From CF-161 sp035263645 (lineage in GTDB: Bacteria > Chloroflexota > Dormibacteria > Dormibacterales > Dormibacteraceae), in assembly GCA_035263645.1 (NCBI GenBank), contig DATFRD010000201.1, positions 1-20,579 of the forward strand: a stretch of DNA of 20,579 nucleotides, in the 5' to 3' direction. The stretch's first letter is position 1, and every line of letters starts with the position of its first letter. The position numbers and the translations under genes were made by a program. A model generated the notes under the pieces. It made no database searches. It was given only the letters and a program-made list of their open reading frames with translations, and was not told where the DNA came from. Shown piece after piece: positions 13,284 through 20,579 of this stretch.

Positions 13284-15314
13284 TCAGGGTGCGCGCCGGT
13301 CGGTCGACCCCGAGGCGGCGGTGGAGGCCGCCGTCACCGCGGTCTCCCCGGAGGGCTGCCGGTCAGAGCCCAGCACGTAGCGCGTCATCCAGTCGAGCAG
13401 GGCCTCGTTCTGGGCGCGGCGCACGGGCACCGGGCCCCGCACCGCGCCGGTGTGCGACGCGCCCGGCAGCCGCAGCATCTCCGCCACGCACCCGCTGGCC
13501 CTGAGGACCGCGTAGAACTGCTCGGACTGCTCCGCCGGACAGCGCAGGTCTGCCTCGCCCTGGACCAGCAGGGTCGGCGTCCGGCAGCGGTGCGCGTACG
13601 TGATCGGCGACTGCCGGAGGTACTGCTCCAGCCGCTCCCAGGGCGGGCCGCCCGTCTCGGCGGCCATGAACCACGGGCCGATGTCCGCCACGCCGTAGAA
13701 GCTCAGGAAGTTGGTTACGGGGTTCTCGGGCACGGCCGCCTTGAAGCGGTCGGTCTGGCCGACGATCCAGCAGGTCAGGTTGCCCCCGCCGGACAGCCCG
13801 CAGACGCCGAGGCGCCCGGCGTCCGCCAGCCCGCGCTCGATCGCGTGGTCCACGCCGGCCATGAGGTCCCCGTAGTCGAGCTCGCCCCAGCGGCCGACCA
13901 GGGAGCTGGCGAATTCGTCCCCGTACCCGGTCGAGCCCCGGTGGTTCACGATGAGCACCCCGAAGCCGGCGCCGCAGAGGAGCTGCATGTCGCTGTGCCA
14001 GGCGTGGCCGAATCCGCCGTGCGGCCCGCCGTGGATATAGAGCACCGTCGGGTACGGCGGCTCGCCGGCCGGCGGCCGGAGGAACCAGCCCTCGACGTGC
14101 GTGCCGCCCGCGCCGGGAAAGCCGAGGTGCTCGATCGTGGGCAGCGCCCGTTCACCCAGCAGCTCGCCGTTGAGCCAGGTCAGCCGCCGTTCCCCGCCTT
14201 CCAGGTCGGCCAGGTAGAGGTCGCCGGGCTCGCTGGAGGAGCTGGCGGCGAAGAGCAGCCGGGAGCCGCGCAGGCGCAGCGGCGTCACGTTGCGATCGCC
14301 GCCCACGACCTCGCGCGCGCGCTCGGGACCGTCCAGAGAGAAGGCGTGGACGCCGACGCGGCCGCCCACCTGCACCGGCGCCAGCGCGTCGCCGAGCGGC
14401 GTGATCCCGACCGCAGTGAACTCGAGCGCCGCCGCGGAATCCGGCTGCAGACGTCCCGCCAGGCCCGGCTCCGGGCCGGACGTGCGGCACACGGCCCGGC
14501 CCGCCGCCAGGTCGGCCACGTAGAGGTCGCCTCGTGAGCCCATCGGGCGGTCGAGCGCGAACGACTGGACGAACACCAGGCGGCCGTCGGGACCCAGGCC
14601 GAGGGCCTGGGTCAGCCCGGGCGGATGCCCCACCTCCTGCACCCGGCCTTCGAGGTCCACCACCCGAACCCGGTTGGCGAACAGGTGCGCATCGGGGTCG
14701 CAGCCGGCCAGGTAGGCTACAGCGCGACCGTCGGCGGTCCAGCGCGGCAACGTGTTCATGAACGCGTCATGTGTCAGCCGGGCGGGCTCGCCGCCGCTCG
14801 CCTCGACGACGTGGACGTCCAGCAGCGAGTCCTCGACGTAGCCGACCTCGTCCAGGCGGTAGTACGTCCTGGTGACGCGATACGGCCTCGTGGGATCGCG
14901 GCGTTCTGACGCCGCCAGCGCGGAGAAGGCCAGGCGGGTGCCGTCGGGAGACCAGTCAGGCGCACCTGAGACGCCGAGCGGCAGCCTGGTGACCTGTCGC
15001 GCCTCGCCGCCGTCAGGCGAGATGACGAAGAGCTGCTGCTGGCCCGCCCGGTCCGACACGAAGGCGATCTCCGAGCCGTCGGGCGACCAGACCGGGCTCA
15101 GGTCCCTGGCGGTGCCGGCGGTGAGCTGGCGCGACAGGCCGCGCTCGACGTCCAGCAGGAAGAGCGCCGCCCGGTCCCCCTGGCCCTCCGCGTCCGCCCA
15201 CGAGACCGCGTACACGACGCGTGACCCGTCCGGCGACAGGTCGGCGGACTGGACGAACCGGAGCTTCAGCACGTCGTCCGGGCTGATCGTGGACAGGCTG
15301 CTCGACGACGTCAT
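13284..15314 (-). CDS. S9 prolyl-oligopeptidase-family serine peptidase
   Basis: A 676-residue cytoplasmic peptidase. The N-terminal half (about 5-390) is a seven-bladed propeller with repeated SPDGSxxxY/F and WSPDGSEIAFVSD Asp-box/TolB-like blades. The C-terminal alpha/beta-hydrolase domain (about 410-655) carries HGGPHGGFGHAW (oxyanion region), the nucleophile Ser508 in GLSGGGN, Asp589 in GEADLRCP and His621 in GASHTG, a complete S9 triad in order and spacing. It resembles the S9C acylaminoacyl-peptidase group. The start ATG 15314 has GGGAGG 8 nt upstream; a GTG at 15320 is too close to that site. The last 35 residues are low-complexity Ser/Ala/Thr. The nitroreductase upstream is on the same strand but separated by 95 bp and a hairpin. 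Likely roles are peptide turnover or release of acylated N-termini. Confidence 0.94.
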   Translation of the reverse strand: MTSSSSLSTISPDDVLKLRFVQSADLSPDGSRVVYAVSWADAEGQGDRAALFLLDVERGLSRQLTAGTARDLSPVWSPDGSEIAFVSDRAGQQQLFVISPDGGEARQVTRLPLGVSGAPDWSPDGTRLAFSALAASERRDPTRPYRVTRTYYRLDEVGYVEDSLLDVHVVEASGGEPARLTHDAFMNTLPRWTADGRAVAYLAGCDPDAHLFANRVRVVDLEGRVQEVGHPPGLTQALGLGPDGRLVFVQSFALDRPMGSRGDLYVADLAAGRAVCRTSGPEPGLAGRLQPDSAAALEFTAVGITPLGDALAPVQVGGRVGVHAFSLDGPERAREVVGGDRNVTPLRLRGSRLLFAASSSSEPGDLYLADLEGGERRLTWLNGELLGERALPTIEHLGFPGAGGTHVEGWFLRPPAGEPPYPTVLYIHGGPHGGFGHAWHSDMQLLCGAGFGVLIVNHRGSTGYGDEFASSLVGRWGELDYGDLMAGVDHAIERGLADAGRLGVCGLSGGGNLTCWIVGQTDRFKAAVPENPVTNFLSFYGVADIGPWFMAAETGGPPWERLEQYLRQSPITYAHRCRTPTLLVQGEADLRCPAEQSEQFYAVLRASGCVAEMLRLPGASHTGAVRGPVPVRRAQNEALLDWMTRYVLGSDRQPSGETAVTAASTAASGSTDRRAP

Positions 15315-15376
15315 GTGCACACCCTCCCATCGCTCGTGGACCGCACGCGCCGGCCCGCCAGTCGATCATATCCGGG

Positions 15377-15395
15377 GTCGGCGTCGGGCGCCGAC
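15377..15395 (-). terminator. Hairpin after the nitroreductase gene
   Basis: GTCGGCG (15377-15383) and CGCCGAC (15389-15395) are perfect 7-bp arms with a 5-nt loop, 14 bp beyond the nitroreductase stop and upstream of the S9 peptidase. There is no U-tract on the minus strand, so it may attenuate more than terminate. Confidence 0.4.
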
Positions 15396-15409
15396 TCCTG
15401 GGAACGGGC

Positions 15410-16063
15410 TCAGTCGCCGGCCGGCCCGGGCCGCAGCGGCGGTCCCGTGAAGCGGTCCACGGTGGCGAACTCCTCCACGGGCCGGCGGCGCAGCCGGGTG
15501 GGCAGCCCTCGGGCCGGCCGGCCCACCCCGATGTGGGCGGCCACGGCGAAGCCGTCGGGGATCTCCAGGAGCTCCTTCACCTCAGCCTCCTGCGGGACGA
15601 TCAGGGTGGTCAGCGACGCTCCCAGGCCGGCCGCGCGGAGGCCCAGCAGGACGTTGTGCACGAACGGGTAGATGGAGGCGCCACCGATGATGCTGGGCCG
15701 GTCCAGTCGGGCGTCGGTGATCAGCAGCGCGGCCAGGTCCACGGTCACCACCAGGTGCACGGGCAGGTCGGCCAGGTGCTCCGCGTAGTGATTGGCGGCG
15801 GCGAGGCGCCGCCGCGCAGCGTCGTCCGGGGCCCGCCTCGCCAGCTCCTCGTGGTACGGCCTCCAGCTGCGCAGGTACAGCTCCTGCAGACGAGCCCGGC
15901 GCTCGGCGTCGCGCACGACCACCACCCGCCAGCCCTGGCGGTTGCCGCCGCTGGGCGCGAACCGGGCGTCATCGAGCACCCGGTGCAGCAGCTCGTCCGA
16001 CACCGGACCCGGGCCGAAGAGCCGCGTGCTCGCGGTCGTGCGCATGGCCTGGGACAGCTCCAC
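15410..16063 (-). CDS. Nitroreductase-family FMN oxidoreductase
   Basis: A 217-residue protein of the NfsB/nitroreductase fold. The N-terminal ELSQAMRTTASTRLF with VSDELLHRVLDDARFAPSGGNRQGWRVVVVRD (about 21-52) is the standard FMN phosphate- and ring-binding block. The second block SIYPFVHNVLLGLRAAGLGASLTTLIVPQEAEVKELLEIP (about 130-172) and AAHIGVGRP are the conserved C-terminal part. It is a dimeric NAD(P)H- or F420-using flavoenzyme acting on nitro, quinone or related compounds; the true substrate is unknown. The GTG at 16063 matches the family N-terminus; an ATG at 16045 would trim it. There is no Shine-Dalgarno sequence, but TAGGGT ends 6 nt before the GTG, as in leaderless genes. A DevR-like box lies 80 bp upstream. 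Confidence 0.88.
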   Translation of the reverse strand: MELSQAMRTTASTRLFGPGPVSDELLHRVLDDARFAPSGGNRQGWRVVVVRDAERRARLQELYLRSWRPYHEELARRAPDDAARRRLAAANHYAEHLADLPVHLVVTVDLAALLITDARLDRPSIIGGASIYPFVHNVLLGLRAAGLGASLTTLIVPQEAEVKELLEIPDGFAVAAHIGVGRPARGLPTRLRRRPVEEFATVDRFTGPPLRPGPAGD

Positions 16064-16399
16064 GCCGCCACCCTACCATCCGCCAGCGGCCGACAGAGTC
16101 ATGGAAGACGCGGGCTTGAGCTCGGGATGAACGCCCAGCGCCGGGGCGAAAGTCCCAGATCAGGGGTGGACACCCGACCCCCTGGAGCGCTAGGCTGCTA
16201 CGGTCCCGGGACGGCGCTCATGGGTACGCCAGCGAGACGGGGGTAGACGCTGCCGACGCGCCGGAGGCCGCCTCGGGATACTTCATCGTACCGTGAAATC
16301 GAGCGCCCGAAAGGGGCTCGTACGGCGCGTTCGGCCCGGCCCTGGCCGGTCGCGGACGGGCTGGCGATAGGCAAAACCTGTCACAATACCGCCCGCGAA
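16064..16399. other. 336-bp divergent intergenic region with strong secondary structure
   Basis: It has no plausible gene. AGCGCCG (16137-16143) pairs with CGGCGCT (16212-16218), enclosing GGG/CCC (16144-16146, 16154-16156), CAGGGG/CCCCTG (16161-16166, 16179-16184) and the palindrome GTCCCGGGAC (16203-16212), a multi-branch layout. A separate hairpin at 16291-16325 has CCGT/ACGG and CGAGC/GCTCG with CCC-GAAA-GGG at the tip. CACAAT at 16382-16387, 12 nt before the GTG at 16400, is a possible -10 for the carboxypeptidase. It does not match any riboswitch consensus I can recall well enough to name. Confidence 0.5.
16143..16156 (-). promoter_or_regulatory. DevR/DosR-like box upstream of the nitroreductase
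   Basis: On the minus strand, GGGACTTTCGCCCC matches 12 of 14 core positions of the mycobacterial DevR consensus GGGACTWWWGTCCC. It ends 79 bp before the nitroreductase GTG. DevR-controlled nitroreductases are established in Mycobacterium. The outer consensus bases match poorly, and the same bases could simply form the GGG/CCC hairpin. Confidence 0.35.
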
Positions 16400-17593
16400 G
16401 TGAGGAACAAGCGCTGGCTCGGCGCCGGCCTGCTCGCCCTCGTAGTGCTCCTCGCGATCAACGAGCTGCGTCCAGTCGGCGCCGTGGCGGCCACCCCGGC
16501 GACGGCGAGCGTCGTCGCCGGCGGCGAGGCCGCGGTTCCGGTGCCCTGGCCCGCCGACGCCCAGGCGGCGCTGGGCGTCGAGGACGAGGGCGTCGTCGCG
16601 GCCACGTCCGGCGCCCGGCCGCAGCCGATCGCCAGCGTCGCCAAGGTGATGACCGCCCTGCTCGTGCTCAAGGCCAGGCCGCTGGCCACGGGCCAGCAAG
16701 GGCCGGTGATCACGGTCACGGCGGACGACGTCGCCGAATACCACCAGGAGGATGCGGACGGCGAGTCGGTCGTGCCCGTGCAGGCCGGCGAGCAGCTGAC
16801 CGAGTACCAGGCGCTGCAGGGCCTGCTCATCCCGTCCGGGAACAACATCGCCGGGCTGCTGGCGCGCTGGGCGGTCGGGTCGGTCGACGCCATGGTCCAG
16901 CGCATGAACCAGGCTGCCCGCGCCATGGGCCTGCTGCACACGAGGTTCGCCGACGCCAGCGGGTTCTCGGCGCAGACGGTGAGCGTGCCGGCGGACCTGG
17001 TCCGCCTGGGCGAGGCGGCCATGAACGACCCCCTCATCGCGAGCCTGGTCGCCATGGAGGAGGCCACGCTCCCGGTGATGGGGACGCGCCCCAACGTGAA
17101 CTACGCCCTCGGCCAGGACGGGATCCTCGGCATCAAGACCGGCAACATCCCGCAGGGCGGGGCCATCTACCTGTTCGCCGCCAACGGCAGGCTGCCGGAC
17201 GGCCGGACGAGGCTGCTCGTCGGCGCCGTCCAGGGCCTCCCGACGCTCGACCTGGCCTTCAGCGGGGCGAAGGCGCTGCTCGACGCCGCCCGCACCTCGC
17301 TCCAGGTGCGCCATGTCGTGTCCCGCAACCAGACCGTCGGGCGGTACGCGCTGCCCTGGGGCGGCGGCTCCGACGTGGTGGCCGGCCAGGACCTGGACGT
17401 CGTCGTGTGGCCCGGGACGGTGATCAGGGTGGCGCTCCTGGCTGACCCTGTCCAGCCGCCGGTCGCGCCCGGCACGACGCTCGGCCACCTCCACATCACG
17501 GCCGGCGACAGCTCCTGGGACGTGCCGGTGGCGAACGTCGACGGGCTGGCCGCGCCCGGCCGGCTGGCCAGGCTCACGCGCATCACGTGGTGA
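16400..17593 (+). CDS. D-alanyl-D-alanine carboxypeptidase (S11, PBP5/DacA-like)
   Basis: A 397-residue penicillin-binding protein. An N-terminal signal anchor (residues 8-30, GAGLLALVVLLAINELRPVG) exports it. The S11 active-site motifs are in order: Ser79-x-x-Lys82 in PIASVAKVMTA, Ser146-Gly-Asn148 in IPSGNN, and Lys246-Thr-Gly248 in GIKTGN. The transpeptidase domain spans about 50-290, followed by a beta-rich C-terminal extension (300-397) corresponding to the PBP5 domain II. No C-terminal amphipathic membrane anchor is obvious. It trims pentapeptide stems in the cell wall. The GTG start has no Shine-Dalgarno sequence. A terminator overlaps its stop codon. It is convergent with the CoxL-type gene 21 bp away and divergent from the nitroreductase. 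Confidence 0.92.
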   Translation: MRNKRWLGAGLLALVVLLAINELRPVGAVAATPATASVVAGGEAAVPVPWPADAQAALGVEDEGVVAATSGARPQPIASVAKVMTALLVLKARPLATGQQGPVITVTADDVAEYHQEDADGESVVPVQAGEQLTEYQALQGLLIPSGNNIAGLLARWAVGSVDAMVQRMNQAARAMGLLHTRFADASGFSAQTVSVPADLVRLGEAAMNDPLIASLVAMEEATLPVMGTRPNVNYALGQDGILGIKTGNIPQGGAIYLFAANGRLPDGRTRLLVGAVQGLPTLDLAFSGAKALLDAARTSLQVRHVVSRNQTVGRYALPWGGGSDVVAGQDLDVVVWPGTVIRVALLADPVQPPVAPGTTLGHLHITAGDSSWDVPVANVDGLAAPGRLARLTRITW

Positions 17594-17615
17594 GCCGGCG
17601 CCCACCTCTCTTTTT
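17589..17615 (+). terminator. Intrinsic terminator of the carboxypeptidase gene
   Basis: GGTGAGC (17589-17595) pairs with GCCCACC (17600-17606) with one A.C mismatch around a CGGC loop, and is followed by TCTCTTTTT (17607-17615). The stem includes the TGA stop codon (17591-17593), and the T-tract ends at the stop codon of the convergent gene. Confidence 0.65.
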
Positions 17616-19873
17616 CAGCGGCCAGAGACTGCCCTCCAGATGCGCTCCGGCGTCAGCGGCATGTCCAGGTGGCGGACGCCCAGGTGGGCGAGGGCGTCCA
17701 GCACGGCGTTCTGCACGGCGGGCGTCGAGCCGATCGTGCCCGCCTCGCCGATGCCCTTGGCGCCCAGGGGGTTGTTGGGGGAGGGTGTGACCGTGCTCGC
17801 GGTCTCGAAGCGCGGCAGCTCGTTCGCGGTCGGCACCCCGTAGTCGAGCAGGCTCGTCGTCAGCGGGTTGCCGGCGTCGTCGTAGACCACCTCCTCGAAC
17901 AGCGCCTGCGCCGCCCCCTGGGCGATCCCTCCGTGGACCTGGCCCTGGACGAGCAGGGGGTTCACCTGGCTGCCGCAGTCGTCGACCGCGATGTGGCGGA
18001 CCAGCCGTGCCTCTCCGGTGTCCAGGTCGACCTCGGCGACCGCCACATGGGTGCCGAACGGGAAGCTGGCGTCGGCCACGATGTCGTGCTCCTCGCGCAG
18101 CTGGCTCTCCCCGCGCTGCTGGACGGCGCCGGCCAGCTCGGCCCAGGTCAGGCCGGAGCCGGGCACGCCCCGAACGCCCAGCCGGCCGCCGCCCAGGGGC
18201 ACGACGTCGTCCGGGCTGGCCTCCAGCGCGTCGGCCGCCACCCGGCGAGCCCGTTCCAGCAGGGCGCGAGCGGCGACCAGGATCGAGCTCCCGGCCAGCT
18301 GCAGCGAGCGGGAGCCGCCGGTCCCGTCACCGCGCGGGACGAGGCCGGTGTCGCCCTCGACCACGCGGACCGAATCCAGGGGCACGTCCAGCGTGTCCGC
18401 GACGATCTGGGCGTACGCCGTCTCGTGGCCCTGGCCATGGCTGGCCGTGCCCGCGAGCACGGTGAACGTCCCGTCCGGGCCGGCCTCCACCGAGCCGAAC
18501 TCGGTGGGCGAGCCGAGCGCCGTGATCTCGACGTAGGAGGACAGGCCGATGCCCAGCACCCGGCGCTCGCCAGCCGCGCGCCGCCGCTCTTGCTCCGCCC
18601 GCAGCCCGTGGTAGCCCGAGAGCTCGAGGGCCCGGTCCAGGGCCCGCTCGTACTCGCCCGAGTCGTACGTGGCGCCGGCCACGGTCTGGAGCGGGAACCG
18701 GTCCGGGGGGATCAGGTTGCGCCGGCGGACCTCCGCAGGGTCCAGGGCCAGCTCGCCCGCCAGCAGGTCCATGGCCCGCTCCAGCAGCGCCGTGGCCTCG
18801 GGGCGGCCGGCGCCGCGGTATGCCCCGACAGGCGTGGTGTTCGTCGCGTACACCCTGGCCGCGTAGTCGATCCTCGGCGTGCGGTACACGCCGGACAGCA
18901 TCTGGCCCGTGAAGAAGGGCAGGAGGGCGCCCAGGCCCGGGTAGGCCCCGGCGTCGGCCAGCACGCGGGCGCGCAGGCCGACCAGCTCGCCGTTCCGCTT
19001 CGCCCCGACCTCGACGTCCTGCACCTGCGCGCGGCCGTGCGCCATGGCCACGAAGTTCTCGGACCGCGTCTGGGCCCATCGCACCGGGCGTCCCAGACGG
19101 CGGGCCAGGGCCGCCACCACGACCTGCTCCGGGTAGGAGGTGCCCTTGGCGCCGAAGCCGCCGCCCACGTCGGGCGCCACCAGGCGGACGTCTGCCTCGG
19201 CCATGCCCAGGCAGTCGGCCACGAAGTCCCGGACCTGGAACGGGCTCTGGGTGGAGGCCCATACCCTGAGCCGGTTCCCGTCCGGGTGGGCCAGGAACGC
19301 GTCCGCCTCCAGCGGGACGGGCGCCAGCCGCTGGTTCACGAACCGGGCGCGGACGGTGATCTCGGCGCCGTCCAGCGCGTCCTGGTCCTCGCCGTAGGCA
19401 GCCTGGAAGGCGAGGTTCGTCCCGTGCTCGGGGAACAGCAGGTCCGCGCCCTCGGCCGCTGCCTGCTCCGGCGTGGCGACCACCGGCAGCGGGTCGTAGT
19501 CGGCCGATACCGCCTCGGCGCCGTCCACGGCGGCGCTGCGCGACTCGCCGACCACCACCGCGACCGCCTCGCCCACGAAGCGGACAACGTCCACGGCGAG
19601 CGGCGGCCTGGCGAACACCTCCGGCACGACGGCGAACGAGAGTCGGGGCGGGAGGTCCAGGTCGGCGGCCGTGAGGGCGGCGACCACGCCGGGCACGGCT
19701 GCGGCGGCAGACACGTCGACCCGGCGCAGACGGGCGTGCGCGAGGGGCGAGCGGGCGAAGACGGCGTGCAGCGTCCCTTCCGGCGCCAGGTCGTCGACGT
19801 AGCGGCCGGCGCCGGTGACGAGCCGAGGGTCCTCGCGGCGGCGAACAGCGCTGCCGAGTATCGATCCGGGCAT
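17615..19873 (-). CDS. Form-II CoxL-like molybdopterin-binding large subunit (xanthine dehydrogenase family)
   Basis: A 752-residue large subunit of a molybdenum hydroxylase. Domain I (about 1-140) begins with the family pattern GSAVRRREDPRLVTGAGRYVDD. The molybdopterin-contacting segments are GGGFGAKG (237-244), GAYRGAGRPE (350-359), HGQGHET (479-485) and GIGEAGTIGS (707-716), with Glu710 as the expected catalytic base. The AYRGAGR sequence is the form-II type; the true aerobic CO dehydrogenase (form I) has AYxCSFR with the copper-ligating cysteine, which is absent, so CO oxidation is unlikely. It needs FeS (CoxS) and FAD (CoxM) subunits, which are not in the window. The ATG at 19873 lacks a Shine-Dalgarno sequence, with TACATA 6 nt upstream. 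Substrate unknown: purine, aldehyde or N-heterocycle. Confidence 0.92.
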   Translation of the reverse strand: MPGSILGSAVRRREDPRLVTGAGRYVDDLAPEGTLHAVFARSPLAHARLRRVDVSAAAAVPGVVAALTAADLDLPPRLSFAVVPEVFARPPLAVDVVRFVGEAVAVVVGESRSAAVDGAEAVSADYDPLPVVATPEQAAAEGADLLFPEHGTNLAFQAAYGEDQDALDGAEITVRARFVNQRLAPVPLEADAFLAHPDGNRLRVWASTQSPFQVRDFVADCLGMAEADVRLVAPDVGGGFGAKGTSYPEQVVVAALARRLGRPVRWAQTRSENFVAMAHGRAQVQDVEVGAKRNGELVGLRARVLADAGAYPGLGALLPFFTGQMLSGVYRTPRIDYAARVYATNTTPVGAYRGAGRPEATALLERAMDLLAGELALDPAEVRRRNLIPPDRFPLQTVAGATYDSGEYERALDRALELSGYHGLRAEQERRRAAGERRVLGIGLSSYVEITALGSPTEFGSVEAGPDGTFTVLAGTASHGQGHETAYAQIVADTLDVPLDSVRVVEGDTGLVPRGDGTGGSRSLQLAGSSILVAARALLERARRVAADALEASPDDVVPLGGGRLGVRGVPGSGLTWAELAGAVQQRGESQLREEHDIVADASFPFGTHVAVAEVDLDTGEARLVRHIAVDDCGSQVNPLLVQGQVHGGIAQGAAQALFEEVVYDDAGNPLTTSLLDYGVPTANELPRFETASTVTPSPNNPLGAKGIGEAGTIGSTPAVQNAVLDALAHLGVRHLDMPLTPERIWRAVSGR

Positions 19874-19961
19874 CGGCTATATGTACACCGGCCGAGCGCG
19901 GCCCGGCGCCGCCGGCGGCCGCCCCAGGGCGGCGCGGCTTCGGGCCCGGCAGAATGGGGCG

Positions 19962-20579
19962 GTGATCCGGGGCCTGGTCTTCGACTTCGACGGGCTGATC
20001 CTCGACACAGAGGTCCCCGTGTACCGGACCTGGGCCGAGGTGTACGAGAGGCACGGCGAGCAGCTGTCGCTGGACTTCTGGACGACGATCATCGGGCAGG
20101 GCGGCGACCGCTTCGACGCGATCGCCGAGCTGGAGCGCCGGCTCGGCCGCCGCCTGGACGCGGAGCTCATCCGCGCGCGGCGCCGGGCCCGGCAGGACGA
20201 GCTGGTGGCGGAGCTGGCCGTCCTGCCCGGCGTGCGGGAATGGCGCGACGAGGCGTTCGCCGCGGGCGTCCGGCTCGGCGTCGCGTCCAGCTCCGCCCGC
20301 GCGTGGGTGGTCGGCCACCTGGAGCGGCTGGGCCTCGACGGCTGGGACTGCGTCAGGTGCCGGGAGGACGTGGGCCGGGCCAAGCCGGCGCCCGACCTCT
20401 ACCTGGCCGTGCTGGAGTGCATGGGCGTGGGGGCCCGGGAGGCGGTCGCGGTGGAGGATTCGTGGGCCGGGGTGGAGGCGGCCAAGACGGCCGGCGTCTA
20501 CTGCGTGGCGGTGCCGAGCACGCTGACTGCGAGCCATGACCTGAGCCGGGCCGACCTGGTGGTGCGGTCCCTGGGGGAG
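19962..20579 (+). CDS. HAD-superfamily phosphatase/phosphomutase, 3' end missing
   Basis: Partial: 206 codons with no stop before the window end. The GTG start is followed by IRGLVFDFDGLILDTE, HAD motif I with nucleophile Asp8 and general acid Asp10. Motif II is GVASSS (S109-S110), motif III is Lys141 in GRAKPAPD, and motif IV is EDSWAG (E165-D166). The helical cap (about 18-85) inserted after motif I is of subclass I, as in beta-phosphoglucomutase and related sugar-phosphate phosphatases (YcjU/GPH group). The DFDGLILDTE and DSWAGVEAAKTAG blocks are strongly conserved in this group. An ATG at 19954 is out of frame. CAGAAT ends 6 nt before the GTG and no Shine-Dalgarno sequence is seen. It is divergent from the CoxL-type gene with an 88-bp gap. 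Confidence 0.9.
   Translation, partial: MIRGLVFDFDGLILDTEVPVYRTWAEVYERHGEQLSLDFWTTIIGQGGDRFDAIAELERRLGRRLDAELIRARRRARQDELVAELAVLPGVREWRDEAFAAGVRLGVASSSARAWVVGHLERLGLDGWDCVRCREDVGRAKPAPDLYLAVLECMGVGAREAVAVEDSWAGVEAAKTAGVYCVAVPSTLTASHDLSRADLVVRSLGE

Noticed and set aside
16222..16245. A partial likeness to the cobalamin riboswitch B12 box (GCCAGCGAGACGGG).
   Set aside because: The other cobalamin core elements are missing upstream, and no B12-related gene is adjacent.
16211..16270. A resemblance to the start of a SAM-IV riboswitch (CATGGGTACGCCAGCG followed by CGCTG).
   Set aside because: The following conserved CGGCAACCC-type core and pseudoknot bases are not seen, and the downstream gene is a cell-wall carboxypeptidase. 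A covariance-model search would decide.
17615..19873. Annotation as aerobic carbon monoxide dehydrogenase large subunit (coxL form I).
   Set aside because: The copper-binding AYxCSFR motif is replaced by AYRGAGR, and no coxS/coxM genes are present in the window.
17669..20539. A 956-codon open frame on the plus strand spanning the CoxL-type gene and the HAD gene.
   Set aside because: It is antisense to a protein with all molybdoenzyme motifs, its translation is low-complexity Arg/Gly/Ala/Pro, and it crosses the HAD gene in another frame. It is a shadow of high GC content.

Overview
The window is very GC-rich throughout (roughly 70% by eye), with G/C-ending codons and long antisense open frames that are shadows of real genes. 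The families present (two luciferase-like LLM oxidoreductases, a CoxL-type molybdoenzyme subunit, PadR/TetR/ArsR regulators, an S9 peptidase and a DHA2 drug exporter) fit a soil-type actinobacterium or a high-GC Chloroflexota/Dormibacterota-like organism. I cannot place it more precisely. No rRNA, tRNA, CRISPR array, insertion sequence or phage gene was found. This looks like chromosomal sequence with many small, locally regulated units.

Region 1 (1-1952): a possible gene tail at the edge, then a TetR regulator divergent from a hotdog thioesterase and a coupled SDR oxidoreductase. A perfect 7+7 inverted repeat contains both divergent start codons.

Region 2 (1985-7451, all on the minus strand): in transcription order, a lipoprotein with a Cu/Zn-SOD-like HxxHxH motif, a CPBP membrane protease, then a tightly overlapped PadR / ABC ATPase / FtsX-type permease operon, then a small protein with glycine at every fifth residue for 14 repeats. 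The PadR operon has a near-consensus promoter in an AT-rich island overlapped by inverted repeats. The Gly-pentad protein has its own strong Shine-Dalgarno sequence and a 14-bp direct repeat upstream. This is the most unusual part of the window.

Region 3 (7575-11609): a 14-TM-type MFS exporter converges with an F420-type LLM oxidoreductase. A second, larger LLM monooxygenase is divergent from the latter and ends in a G7/C7 terminator and a cluster of hairpins.

Region 4 (11610-13234): an ArsR-type regulator with a long N-terminal domain and a coupled 76-residue protein of unknown function. They are divergent from a small acidic single-TM protein, and a perfect palindrome covers both candidate -10 elements.

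Region 5 (13284-17593): a nitroreductase followed by an S9 prolyl-oligopeptidase-type peptidase on the minus strand. A 336-bp structured intergenic region holds a DevR/DosR-like box upstream of the nitroreductase. A D-Ala-D-Ala carboxypeptidase follows on the plus strand with a clear intrinsic terminator.

Region 6 (17615-20579): an orphan form-II CoxL-type molybdopterin subunit without its FeS and FAD partners, divergent from a HAD hydrolase that runs off the window.

Several genes lack a Shine-Dalgarno sequence and instead carry a -10-like hexamer 6-9 nt before the start codon. This suggests leaderless transcripts alongside conventionally initiated ones.
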